Shown piece after piece: positions 1-7,507 of a DNA stretch of 64,000 nucleotides (positions are counted from its first letter, which is position 1; the number at the start of each line of letters is the position of its first letter). The DNA is taken from contig CP108521.1 in NCBI GenBank assembly GCA_035999765.1, positions 6,510,001-6,574,000 on the forward strand. Reading direction: 5' to 3'. The notes below the pieces were generated by a model, which did not search any database, was not told the DNA's origin, and saw nothing but the letters and a program-made list of their open reading frames with translations. The DNA is from Streptomyces sp. NBC_01231. GTDB taxonomy: Bacteria; Actinomycetota; Actinomycetes; Streptomycetales; Streptomycetaceae. Position numbers and translations under genes: made by a program.

Positions 1-39
1 ACAGACGTTGGCGAGCTTGGTCGACTGGATCACCTGCAT
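1..39 (-). CDS. PLP-dependent aminotransferase, N-terminal 13 codons only
   Basis: An ATG on the minus strand at 39 opens a frame reading MQVIQSTKLANVC to the window edge. This start closely resembles, from memory, the N-terminus of class I/II PLP aminotransferases of the alanine/aspartate type in streptomycetes. No catalytic residues are inside the window, so the family call rests on 13 residues. No strong Shine-Dalgarno sequence is visible. The gene is transcribed divergently from the membrane protein gene that begins at 166. Confidence 0.5.
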   Translation of the reverse strand, partial: MQVIQSTKLANVC

Positions 40-151
40 GTCTGGGAGCTTACGGCCCGGTAACGCTCCGCGGGTCGTGTTTTCCGCCACGTGAGACGCG
101 ATGGTTTGTGCGGATACCGCCGACGGCTGTCCCAAGGAAATCTCCCGTCCC

Positions 152-157
152 TACACT
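152..157 (+). promoter_or_regulatory. Possible -10 element of a leaderless promoter
   Basis: TACACT lies 8 bases before the ATG at 166 and no Shine-Dalgarno sequence precedes that ATG. Leaderless transcripts are common in Streptomyces and typically start about 6-9 bases after the -10 box. No convincing -35 is visible. Confidence 0.3.
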
Positions 158-165
158 GTGCGCCC

Positions 166-894
166 ATGTCCAGGCCACCTCAGTACGACAACGGGGCGTA
201 CGGCGCCGACGGCACGGCCGGCGCCCAAGGCACGGATGCGGACGGCGCTCCGCGGGATGCGCCGAACGTGTACCTCCCGCTGCCCGAGTCCACGCCTCCG
301 TATGAGGCGTACGTCGACCCGGCCGCCGCGCACGGCTGGCAGAACGCGTACGACGAGACGGCGGAGCTGCCCCCGGTGGCCGATGCCGGGCCGGTGCCGG
401 TCGGCGGGCCGGTGGTCGGCGCTGAGCTCGTGCCGGCCCACGGCGCCGGCCAGGGGCGGCGGTCGCGGCGGAAGCCGAGCCGGTGGCGGTCGCGCCGCCT
501 GGTGGTCGCCGCCGGGGCGGTCGGCGCGGTGTCCCTGGCCGCGCTGATCGCCGGGCTCTCGATCTCGGGGTCCTCCTCGGACGGACCGCAGGGCAAGGAG
601 GGTGCGAAGTCGGCGCCGGACGCGTCGACCGGCTCGGCGGGCTCGTCCTCCTCGGAGGGTTCGGCGTCTTCCGGTTCCCCGTACGTCGCGGGGCCGGGTG
701 GTGTGGCGTCGGGCGGCCCGGGCGCCTCGAAGAGCGCCTCGTCGGGCGAGGAGAAGTCCCGCGAGCCCTCGGCCGCGCCATCCACGGGTCCGGCCACCAT
801 CACCAGTCCCACGGCCACCTCCACGGGCGACTCGGCTCCGGGCAACTCCGAGGGCAAGGGGCACGGGGCGAGAAGCACGAAAGGGCCCAAGTAG
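166..894 (+). CDS. Membrane-anchored low-complexity protein of unknown function
   Basis: The 242-residue product has an N-terminal part rich in Ala, Gly, Asp and Pro (about 1-95), a basic stretch (RRSRRKPSRWRSRR, about 98-111), one hydrophobic segment (about 112-134) and a Ser/Gly/Thr/Pro-rich tail. This is the layout of a single-pass protein with the N-terminus inside and a flexible tail outside. No enzyme or binding motif is recognised. The ATG at 166 was chosen over one at 91 because the coding pattern improves there. It has no nearby ribosome binding site but a TACACT hexamer ends 8 bases before it, compatible with a leaderless transcript. Function unknown. Confidence 0.6.
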   Translation: MSRPPQYDNGAYGADGTAGAQGTDADGAPRDAPNVYLPLPESTPPYEAYVDPAAAHGWQNAYDETAELPPVADAGPVPVGGPVVGAELVPAHGAGQGRRSRRKPSRWRSRRLVVAAGAVGAVSLAALIAGLSISGSSSDGPQGKEGAKSAPDASTGSAGSSSSEGSASSGSPYVAGPGGVASGGPGASKSASSGEEKSREPSAAPSTGPATITSPTATSTGDSAPGNSEGKGHGARSTKGPK

Positions 895-995
895 CCGCGA
901 AGCAGGGGGCGCTTTTCGGCCTCGACCACCTCGTCGGACTCTTCCCCAGGCCGAAAGCACTCCCTTGTCCTCGCGTACCCCTCCAATCACAATGC

Positions 996-1046
996 GCATG
1001 ACAAAACTGCGGGTGACCGGAAGATCTCCGGTCACCCTCGTCATGC
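996..1046. promoter_or_regulatory. Nested inverted repeat in the leader of the secreted protease gene
   Basis: A perfect 10-bp inverted repeat, GGGTGACCGG (1011-1020) and CCGGTCACCC (1028-1037), with a 7-base loop, sits inside a second pair, GCATGAC (996-1002) and GTCATGC (1040-1046). It ends 15 bases before the protease start codon, next to its AGAGGGG ribosome binding site. There is no T-tract, so an operator or a leader structure is more likely than a terminator. The binding protein is unknown. Confidence 0.5.
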
Positions 1047-1061
1047 AGAGGGGACCCCCAC

Positions 1062-1907
1062 ATGAGAAAGCCTCTCGTCGCGGCGCTCTTCGCCCTGGTG
1101 ATCGCCGGGGCCGGCGCCGCACCGGCGGTCGCGGCGCCCGCGCCGGCCAAGGACACCGCCGCTCCCGCGGTCCAGGCCGTCACCTTCGCCGGCACCGTCT
1201 CGCTCAGCAACTGTTCCGGTTCGGTCGTCCGCTTCCCGGGTTCGGAGGACGACGACCCGGCGATGGTGATGTCGAACGGTCACTGCCTGGAGACCGGGTT
1301 CCCGGCGGCCGGCGAGGTCATCGTCGACCAGGCCTCCACCCGTACCTTCGGCCTGCTCAACTCCGCCGGCTCGCGGCTCGGCACCCTGCGGGCCAGCAAG
1401 ATCGCGTACGCGACGATGACCGACACGGACGTCTCGCTGTACCAGCTCACCACCACGTACGCGCAGATCAAGAGCTCGTACGGCATCACCGCGCTCACCC
1501 TGAACAACACGCACCCGACCGCCGGTACCGCCATCACGGTCGTCTCCGGCTACTGGAAGCGGACGTACGCCTGCAACGTCGACGGCTTCGCCTACCGCCT
1601 CAAGGAGGGCGAGTGGACCTGGAAGGACTCGGTCCGCTACACCTCCGCCTGCCAGACCATCGGCGGGACCTCGGGCTCGCCCGTCATCGACAACGCCACC
1701 GGCAAGGTCGTCGCCGTCAACAACACCGGCAACGAGGACGGCGCCCGCTGCACCGACAACAACCCCTGCGAGGTCGCCGAGAACGGCACGGTCACCGTCC
1801 GCAAGGGCATCAACTACGCCCAGGAGACCTACCAGATCCCGGCCTGCTTCGGCCTCGACAACAAGCTCGACCTGAGCAGGAGCGGCTGCACCCTGCCCAA
1901 GCCGTAG
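1062..1907 (+). CDS. Secreted S1-family (trypsin-like) serine protease
   Basis: The 281-residue product begins with a Sec signal peptide (about 1-25, cut near APAVAAPA) and a short propeptide-like stretch. The chymotrypsin-fold triad can be read as His74 in SNGHC, Asp121 or Asp123 in MTDTDVSLY, and Ser204 in GGTSGSPV. Cysteines around 51, 75, 171, 197, 239, 246, 267 and 276 suggest disulphides in the exported enzyme. It probably degrades extracellular protein. An AGAGGGG ribosome binding site precedes the ATG. The leader carries a nested inverted repeat that may control expression. Substrate specificity cannot be read from the sequence. Confidence 0.85.
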   Translation: MRKPLVAALFALVIAGAGAAPAVAAPAPAKDTAAPAVQAVTFAGTVSLSNCSGSVVRFPGSEDDDPAMVMSNGHCLETGFPAAGEVIVDQASTRTFGLLNSAGSRLGTLRASKIAYATMTDTDVSLYQLTTTYAQIKSSYGITALTLNNTHPTAGTAITVVSGYWKRTYACNVDGFAYRLKEGEWTWKDSVRYTSACQTIGGTSGSPVIDNATGKVVAVNNTGNEDGARCTDNNPCEVAENGTVTVRKGINYAQETYQIPACFGLDNKLDLSRSGCTLPKP

Positions 1908-1968
1908 GGCCGACAACGGCGTTGACGCGCAGGCGCGTGGACACGTAGATCCGTAGACCCGTATATCC

Positions 1969-3600
1969 CTACTGCGTCCTCCGCACCGACCGCCCCGCCA
2001 GTACGTCCGTCCGACGGCCGTCCTCGATCACGAAACGGCCGTCGATCAGGACGTACGGGATGCCCGTCGGCAGCACCCGCGGGTTCTCGAAGCTCGACCC
2101 CGCCGCCACCGTGGCCGGGTCGAACAGCACCAAGTCCGCCCGGTAGCCCTCGCGGACCAGCCCGCGGTCCGGCAGCCGCAGTCGGGCCGCCGGGCGTGCG
2201 GTGAGACGGGCGACGCACTCCTCCAGGGACAGCACCCCCAACTCCCGTACGTACCGGCCGAGATACCGGGGGAAGGTGCCGTACGCGCGCGGGTGCGGCT
2301 TGGCGCCCTGGAGGATGCCGTCCGAGCCGCCGGTGTGGACGGGGTGCCGCATGATCGCCCGCACGTTCTCCTCGTGACCGACGTGCTGGAGGATCGTCGA
2401 GCCGAGCCGGTCGTCGAGGAGGAGCCGGCGGGCGGTCACCCAGGGGGCCTCGCCGAGCAGGTCGGCGGAGTCCTGGACGGTACGGCCGACGAAGTCCCCG
2501 AGCCCGGGGTCGGTCACGCCGGAGATCTCGATCGTGTCCCACTCGACGGGCACCCCGTGACAGCCGTCCGCGCCGACCACCTCCAGGTGGTGCCGGATGC
2601 GTTCCGCCGTCTCCCGGTCCGCCAGCCGTCTCAGGACCTCCTCCGGGCCGCCCTCGCTCGCCCAACTGGGCAGCAGGGCGGCCAGCGTGGTGGAGCCGGG
2701 CGTGTAGGGGTATGTGTCGAGGCTGATGTCGGCTCCGGCGGTGAGCGCGTCGTCCAGGAGGGACAGCAGCTCGGGCGCGCGGCCCTTGTTGACGCCGAAG
2801 TTCATGGTGGCGTGGGCGAGATGGAGCGCGCAGCCCGCCTCGCGGGTGAGGGCCACCATCTCCTCGTACGCCTCCAGCGCCCCGGCGCCGTAGGAGCGGT
2901 GGTGGGGGCAGTAGTAGCCGCCGTACGACGCCACCACCCGGCACAGCTCGGTCAGTTCGGCGTCCTTGGCGTACATGCCGGGGGTGTAGGTGAGGCCCGA
3001 GGACATGCCGACCGCGCCCTGCTCCAGGCCCTCCGCGACCAACTGCCGCATCCGGTCCAGCTCCTGCGGCGTCGCCTCGCGGTCCTCCCAGCCGACGGCG
3101 AGCGCGCGGACCGTGCCCTGGGGGACGAGATAGGCGGCGTTCACCGCGATGCCCCGCCCGTCGAAACCGAAGTCGAGCCGGTCGAGGTACTCGCCGACCG
3201 ACCGCCAGCCGAAGTCGATGTCGTCCCCGTCGCCGTTCCAGCCGGTGATCGCACGGCGGACCTCGGCGAGCGTACGGTCGTCGACCGGCGCGTACGACAG
3301 CCCGTCCTGGCCGAGAACCTCGAGCGTGACGCCCTGCGCGGCCTTGGCGCTGTGGTCGGGGTCGCGCAGGAGCGCCAGGTCGCTGTGGGCGTGCATGTCG
3401 ATGAAGCCGGGGGACAGGACGAGGCCCTCGGCGTCCAGTTCCCGGCGGGCCTTGGGGCGTTGGCAGCCCGCCGCCGCGGCCTCCTGGACGATCGCCACGA
3501 TCCGGCCGCCGTCGATCGCCACGTCGGCGCGGTACGAGGCGCCGCCCGAGCCGTCGACCACGTCCGCGTCCCGGAGGACGAGCTCTGCCAGCTCTGCCAC
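1969..3600 (-). CDS. N-acyl-D-amino-acid deacylase (D-aminoacylase), amidohydrolase family
   Basis: The product (543 aa) is a metal-dependent amidohydrolase that should split N-acyl-D-amino acids into a carboxylate and a free D-amino acid. The metal-site HxH is in GFIDMHAHSDLALL near the N-terminus; further His residues lie in CPHHRSYGAG and LHLAHATMNF; the SDG...HPRAYGTFPR segment typical of D-aminoacylases is near the C-terminus. The frame is open far upstream, but the GTG at 3600 has a GGGAGGCGGGAC ribosome binding site directly after the stop of the deaminase gene (11 bases between the genes), so the two are co-transcribed. The free D-amino acid is a plausible substrate for that deaminase. 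Confidence 0.88.
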   Translation of the reverse strand: MAELAELVLRDADVVDGSGGASYRADVAIDGGRIVAIVQEAAAAGCQRPKARRELDAEGLVLSPGFIDMHAHSDLALLRDPDHSAKAAQGVTLEVLGQDGLSYAPVDDRTLAEVRRAITGWNGDGDDIDFGWRSVGEYLDRLDFGFDGRGIAVNAAYLVPQGTVRALAVGWEDREATPQELDRMRQLVAEGLEQGAVGMSSGLTYTPGMYAKDAELTELCRVVASYGGYYCPHHRSYGAGALEAYEEMVALTREAGCALHLAHATMNFGVNKGRAPELLSLLDDALTAGADISLDTYPYTPGSTTLAALLPSWASEGGPEEVLRRLADRETAERIRHHLEVVGADGCHGVPVEWDTIEISGVTDPGLGDFVGRTVQDSADLLGEAPWVTARRLLLDDRLGSTILQHVGHEENVRAIMRHPVHTGGSDGILQGAKPHPRAYGTFPRYLGRYVRELGVLSLEECVARLTARPAARLRLPDRGLVREGYRADLVLFDPATVAAGSSFENPRVLPTGIPYVLIDGRFVIEDGRRTDVLAGRSVRRTQ

Positions 3601-3611
3601 GTCCCGCCTCC

Positions 3612-4877
3612 CTAGAAGAACGTACGGATGTAGTCGACCACCGTGCCGTCCGCCTCGGCGACCGGGATCAGCTGCCACTTGTCGAAGGACGTGCACGGGT
3701 GGGACAGGCCCAGGCCGACCCAGTCCCCGACGGCGAGGTCCGCCTCGGGGGCCGTGCGCAGCCAGGCGTGCTGGTCGGACAGGGCGGTCACCTCGATCCC
3801 GGTGGCCGGGCGCTCGGCGCCGTCCCGGCGGACCACCTGGGCGAAGGGCAGGTCGAGGTCGTAGGCCGCGTCCCGCTTGCCCGCGTTCAGGAACGCCTGC
3901 TCGGCGGACGGCCGGGACACCACCTGCGTCCAGAGCCGGAACGCGGGCTCCAGGGCGCCCTCCTCCGGGACCCGGTTGAAGGGCGTGATCTTGCGGTAGT
4001 GGCCGTCGTCGTGCGAGACGTAGGCGCCCGAGCGCAGCAGCTTCAGCACGGGCGCGGACAGGTCGGGGATCTCGGCGAAGACGTCGGCCACCGCGTCGAA
4101 CCAGGCGCTGCCGCCCGCGCTGACCACGATCTCCTCGGCGCCGGTGAACCGCCCCGCCTTGTCGAAGTCGACGGCGAGTGCCACCAGCCGGCGCAGCCAC
4201 GCGTGCACCCGATCCGGGGTGGCCCCCGGCACCTCGCCCTCGTAACCGGCGACGCCCACGAGCCGTAGCGTCGCGGTCCCCGCCACCGCGTCCGCGACCG
4301 CCGCGCACTCCGCCTCCGTACGGACGCCGGTGCGGGCGCCCTCGCCGGCGGCGAGCTCGACGACGACGTCCAGGGGGCGGCGGGCGCCGCGCAGGGCCGC
4401 GTCCATCAGCTCGACCCCGCGCACGGAGTCGACGTAGCAGACGAGCCGGAAGTCGTCGTCGGCGTCGAGCCGGCCGGAGATCCAGCGCAGGGCGGCCGGG
4501 TCGACCAGTTCGTTGGCGAGGAAGATCCGCCGGATCCCGAAGGCGTGGGCCACCCGGACCTGATGCGGAACCGCGAGGGTGACGCCCCACGCCCCGTGGT
4601 CGATCTGCCGCTGGAAGAGCTGCGGCGCCATGGAGGTCTTGCCGTGCGGGGCGAAGGCGAGGCCGTGCCGGGTCGCGTACGTCTCCATGAGCCGCAGGTT
4701 GTGCTCCAGGCGCTCGGCGGACAGGGCCAGCACGGGAGTGGCGAAACCGTCGGTGAAGAGGTTGCGGCGCTGGGCGGCCAGCTCGCCGACGGTCAGGCCG
4801 TCGGCGTCCGGGGGGAGGCCCTTGAAGCGGTGATCCACTCGTTCCGCCGCCAGGCCGGCGAGCGCTTCGATGGCCAT
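3612..4877 (-). CDS. PLP-dependent D-amino acid deaminase/aldolase-like enzyme (alanine racemase fold, D-serine dehydratase-like)
   Basis: The 421-residue protein has the fold-type III (alanine racemase-like) N-terminal barrel with the PLP lysine Lys80 in FAPHGKTSMAP. The C-terminal domain carries His393-x-Cys395 in GLSHPCTSFDKW, the zinc pair seen in eukaryotic-type D-serine dehydratases and D-threonine aldolases. It should therefore act on D-serine, D-threonine or a related beta-hydroxy amino acid, giving a 2-oxoacid with ammonia, or an aldehyde with glycine. It is the first gene of the leftward operon; a GGGAGGCTCC ribosome binding site precedes the ATG. Neighbours (D-aminoacylase, RidA, GntP-type permease) support D-amino-acid catabolism. 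The exact substrate is inferred. Confidence 0.83.
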   Translation of the reverse strand: MAIEALAGLAAERVDHRFKGLPPDADGLTVGELAAQRRNLFTDGFATPVLALSAERLEHNLRLMETYATRHGLAFAPHGKTSMAPQLFQRQIDHGAWGVTLAVPHQVRVAHAFGIRRIFLANELVDPAALRWISGRLDADDDFRLVCYVDSVRGVELMDAALRGARRPLDVVVELAAGEGARTGVRTEAECAAVADAVAGTATLRLVGVAGYEGEVPGATPDRVHAWLRRLVALAVDFDKAGRFTGAEEIVVSAGGSAWFDAVADVFAEIPDLSAPVLKLLRSGAYVSHDDGHYRKITPFNRVPEEGALEPAFRLWTQVVSRPSAEQAFLNAGKRDAAYDLDLPFAQVVRRDGAERPATGIEVTALSDQHAWLRTAPEADLAVGDWVGLGLSHPCTSFDKWQLIPVAEADGTVVDYIRTFF

Positions 4878-4899
4878 GGAGCCTCCCTGATCAGCTCGA

Positions 4900-4914
4900 T
4901 TGCATGATGTGCAA
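4900..4914. promoter_or_regulatory. Palindromic operator TTGCA-N5-TGCAA, probable IclR site
   Basis: A perfect palindrome, TTGCA TGATG TGCAA, lies between the divergent deaminase and kinase genes. The kinase-side operon encodes an IclR regulator, and TTGCA/TGCAA-type palindromes are common IclR-family operators. It is 22 bases from the deaminase start and just upstream of the probable rightward -35 box, so a bound regulator could control both operons. Confidence 0.6.
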
Positions 4915-4920
4915 CGCTCA

Positions 4921-4950
4921 TTGCGTATATCGCGTACCGCTGTCTAACAT
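4921..4950 (+). promoter_or_regulatory. Probable promoter of the kinase-iclR-ridA operon
   Basis: TTGCGT (4921-4926) and TAACAT (4945-4950) are separated by 18 bases, giving a plausible vegetative-type promoter about 65 bases before the GTG start of the kinase. It begins 6 bases after the TTGCA-N5-TGCAA palindrome. Confidence 0.45.
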
Positions 4951-5014
4951 CTCGGGCGACACGGGGTCAACGGAGCCGCCGTCACCCGCAACCTGCCGAG
5001 GAGCTACGACGATC

Positions 5015-6199
5015 GTGACCACGAGCGGACCGTGCAACGCCCCCGACGTCGTGGACGTCGTCGCGCTCGGCGAGTCCATGGTCACCTTCCTTCCCTCCCG
5101 GCCGGGCCGCCTCGCCGATGTTCCCTCCTTCGACCGGGGGATCGGGGGCGCGGAGTCGAACGTGGCGTGCGTGCTGGCTGCCGCCGGCCACGCCGTGAAG
5201 TGGGTCAGCAGGGTCGGGGCCGACGGGTTCGGCGACCACCTCGTGGAGACGGTCGGGGGATACGGCGTCGACGTGTCCGCCGTACGCCGGGACCCGGCCC
5301 GTCCGACGGGCGTGTACTTCCGCACGGCGGGGGACCGGGCGACGGACGCGCACGAGGTGGCGTACTACCGGGCGGGCTCGGCGGCCTCGGTGATGGCCCC
5401 GGGCAACGTGGATCTGACGGCGGTGCGGGCGGGGCGGATCCTCCACCTCTCCGGGATCACGGCCGCCCTGTCCGACGACTGCCTCGCCCTCCTGTGGGAG
5501 CTGACCGCGCCCGGGCCGAACCGGCCGCTCGTCTCCTTCGACGTCAACTTCCGCCCGGGACTGTGGCGCGACACCGACGGCCCCCGCGTCCTGCTCGACC
5601 TGGCCCGCCGGGCCGACATCGTCTTCGTCGGGGCCGACGAGGCACGGGACGCGTGGGGCGTGCACGGAACACGCGCCCTCGCGGCCGCCCTGCCCGAACC
5701 GGACATCCTGGTCGTCAAGCAGGGGGGAGGCGGAGCGGTCGCCTTCGACCGGGGCGCCGGCCAGGACATCGGCCAGGACATCGACGAGGGCGTCGACGGG
5801 GGCTTCGACCGGGGGGCCGAGCACGTCGGCGACGGGCGCTTTGACCAGGGGGCCGAGCGCGTCGTCGACCGGGGCCTCGGCAAGGACACCGACGGCACCG
5901 CCACCCACGCCCCGGCCCCCCACGTGGACGTCGTCGCGGCCGTCGGCGCGGGCGACGCCTTCGCCGCGGGCTTCCTCTCCGGCACCCTGCATGGTCTCCC
6001 CCTGCGAGACCGGCTCCGCCACGGTCACCTCTGGGCCGCCGCCGCCCTCACCGCCCCCGGAGACCTCGCCCCGCCCCCCGCCCGTGACCACGCCGACCGA
6101 CTGGTCGCCCTGGACGACGAGGCGTGGGGGACACTTCGACTCGGCCCCGGCTGGACACAGGCCGCACAGCGGGCCGAGGAGGAGGTACGTACGCCATGA
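5015..6199 (+). CDS. PfkB/ribokinase-family sugar kinase (2-dehydro-3-deoxygluconokinase-like)
   Basis: The 394-residue protein shows the ribokinase fold: N-terminal VVALGESMVTFLPS, a GGAESNVACVLA substrate loop, and the ATP/catalytic motif AAVGAGDAFAAGF (GAGD near residues 310-313). The closest feel is KDG kinase, which phosphorylates 2-keto-3-deoxygluconate, but substrate specificity is not proven. An unusual hydrophilic insert rich in Asp, Gly, Gln and Arg, made of imperfect repeats (about 244-302), sits just before the GAGD motif. The GTG at 5015 is preferred over the upstream ATG at 4904 because GAGGAG lies about 12 bases before it and the family N-terminus starts there. It overlaps the IclR gene by ATGA. 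Confidence 0.8.
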   Translation: MTTSGPCNAPDVVDVVALGESMVTFLPSRPGRLADVPSFDRGIGGAESNVACVLAAAGHAVKWVSRVGADGFGDHLVETVGGYGVDVSAVRRDPARPTGVYFRTAGDRATDAHEVAYYRAGSAASVMAPGNVDLTAVRAGRILHLSGITAALSDDCLALLWELTAPGPNRPLVSFDVNFRPGLWRDTDGPRVLLDLARRADIVFVGADEARDAWGVHGTRALAAALPEPDILVVKQGGGGAVAFDRGAGQDIGQDIDEGVDGGFDRGAEHVGDGRFDQGAERVVDRGLGKDTDGTATHAPAPHVDVVAAVGAGDAFAAGFLSGTLHGLPLRDRLRHGHLWAAAALTAPGDLAPPPARDHADRLVALDDEAWGTLRLGPGWTQAAQRAEEEVRTP

Positions 6200-6960
6200 G
6201 CCAGACCGTCGACCGCGCGCTGAGCATCCTGCCGCTGCTCGCCGAGGGCCCCGCCGACCTGGGCCAGGTCGCCGAGCGCCTCGGCGTGCACAAGTCCACC
6301 GCGCTGCGCCTCCTGCGCACCCTGCACGAACACGGCATGGTCTACCGCCAGTCCGACCAGCGCTACCGCCTCGGCGCCCGCCTGATCGCCCTCGCCCAGG
6401 AGGCGATGGAGAACCTCGACATCCGCGAGATCGCCCACCCCCACCTCGCGAGCCTCAACGAACAGTGCGGCCACACCGTCCACCTGGCCGTCTACGAGGA
6501 GGACGAGGTCCTCTACATCGACAAGGTGGAGAGCCGCTACCCGGTGCGCATGTACTCGCGGATCGGCAAACCGGTCGCCATCACCGTCGCGGCCGTGGCG
6601 AAACTGCTCCTCGCCGACCTCCCGGAAACCGAGCGCCGCGTCATCGCGGAGAAGCTCGACTACCCCTTGTACACGTCCCGTTCGACACCCAACGCCGCCG
6701 CTTTCGTACGCGAGTTGGAGAAGGTGCGCGAACAGGGCTGGGCCACCGACCTCGGCGGCCACGAGGAGTCCATCAACTGCGTCGCGGCGCCCATCCGCGG
6801 CGCCGACGGCCGCGTGGTCGCCGCGATGTCGGTCTCCGCGCCGAACGTCGTCGTCACCGCCGACGAACTCCTCACCCTGCTCCCGCTGGTGCGCCGTACG
6901 GCGGACGCCATCAGCGGCGAGTACTCCGGCAGGACCCCCGTCAAGGAAGCCACCTCATGA
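6196..6960 (+). CDS. IclR-family transcriptional regulator
   Basis: The 254-residue product has an N-terminal winged helix (TVDRALSILPLLAEGP...LGVHKSTALRLLRTLHEHGMV, about 1-60) and a C-terminal IclR effector domain (EDEVLYIDKVESRYPVRMYS; INCVAAPIRGADGRVVAAMSVSAP). It overlaps the kinase stop and the RidA start by ATGA at each end, so the three genes are translationally coupled. It probably represses both operons of this locus through the palindrome at 4900-4914. The effector would be an intermediate of the pathway. Confidence 0.92.
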   Translation: MSQTVDRALSILPLLAEGPADLGQVAERLGVHKSTALRLLRTLHEHGMVYRQSDQRYRLGARLIALAQEAMENLDIREIAHPHLASLNEQCGHTVHLAVYEEDEVLYIDKVESRYPVRMYSRIGKPVAITVAAVAKLLLADLPETERRVIAEKLDYPLYTSRSTPNAAAFVRELEKVREQGWATDLGGHEESINCVAAPIRGADGRVVAAMSVSAPNVVVTADELLTLLPLVRRTADAISGEYSGRTPVKEATS

Positions 6961-7367
6961 CCGAGAAGATCGCGCTCACCCCCACGACCCACACCACCCC
7001 GCCCGCGAAGTTCTCGCACGGCGTGAAGAAGGGCAACATCCTCCAGGTCGCCGGCCAGGTCGGCTTCCTGCCCGCCGAGGAGGGCAAGCCGCCCACGCCG
7101 GCCGGTCCGACCCTGCGCGAGCAGACCCTCCAGACCCTCGCCAACGTCAAGGCGATCCTGGAGGAGGGCGGCGCGAGCTGGGACGACGCGATGATGATCC
7201 GCGTCTACCTCACGGACGTCGACCACTTCGCCGAGATGAACGGCATCTACAACGCCTACTTCGAGGAGCAGGGTCTCACCGCGCCCCCGGCCGCCCGTAC
7301 GACGGTCTACGTCGGCCTCCCCGCCGGGCTCCTCATCGAGATCGACGCGCTCGCCGTCCTGGGCTGA
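6957..7367 (+). CDS. RidA-family enamine/imine deaminase
   Basis: The 136-residue protein is full length for the Rid family (YjgF/YER057c/UK114). It contains the conserved segments GNILQVAGQVGF, TLANVKAILEEGGASWDDAMMIRVYLTDVDHF and PPAARTTVYVGLP, with the arginine that binds the carboxylate of the imine in AART. Rid proteins hydrolyse reactive 2-aminoacrylate-type enamines released by PLP dehydratases. That matches the amino acid deaminase at this locus. ATGA overlap with iclR. Confidence 0.92.
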   Translation: MTEKIALTPTTHTTPPAKFSHGVKKGNILQVAGQVGFLPAEEGKPPTPAGPTLREQTLQTLANVKAILEEGGASWDDAMMIRVYLTDVDHFAEMNGIYNAYFEEQGLTAPPAARTTVYVGLPAGLLIEIDALAVLG

Positions 7368-7507
7368 GCCCGGCTGACTGCCCCTCGACTCCCGTAACTC
7401 CCGTAACTCCCGCACGACGTACACGGCACGGCACGGCACCTCGCGGGGTGCCGTGCCGCGATCCCCCCTGCCCGAAAGCTCCATGTTCTTACGCAGAGGA
7501 CCCCCCA

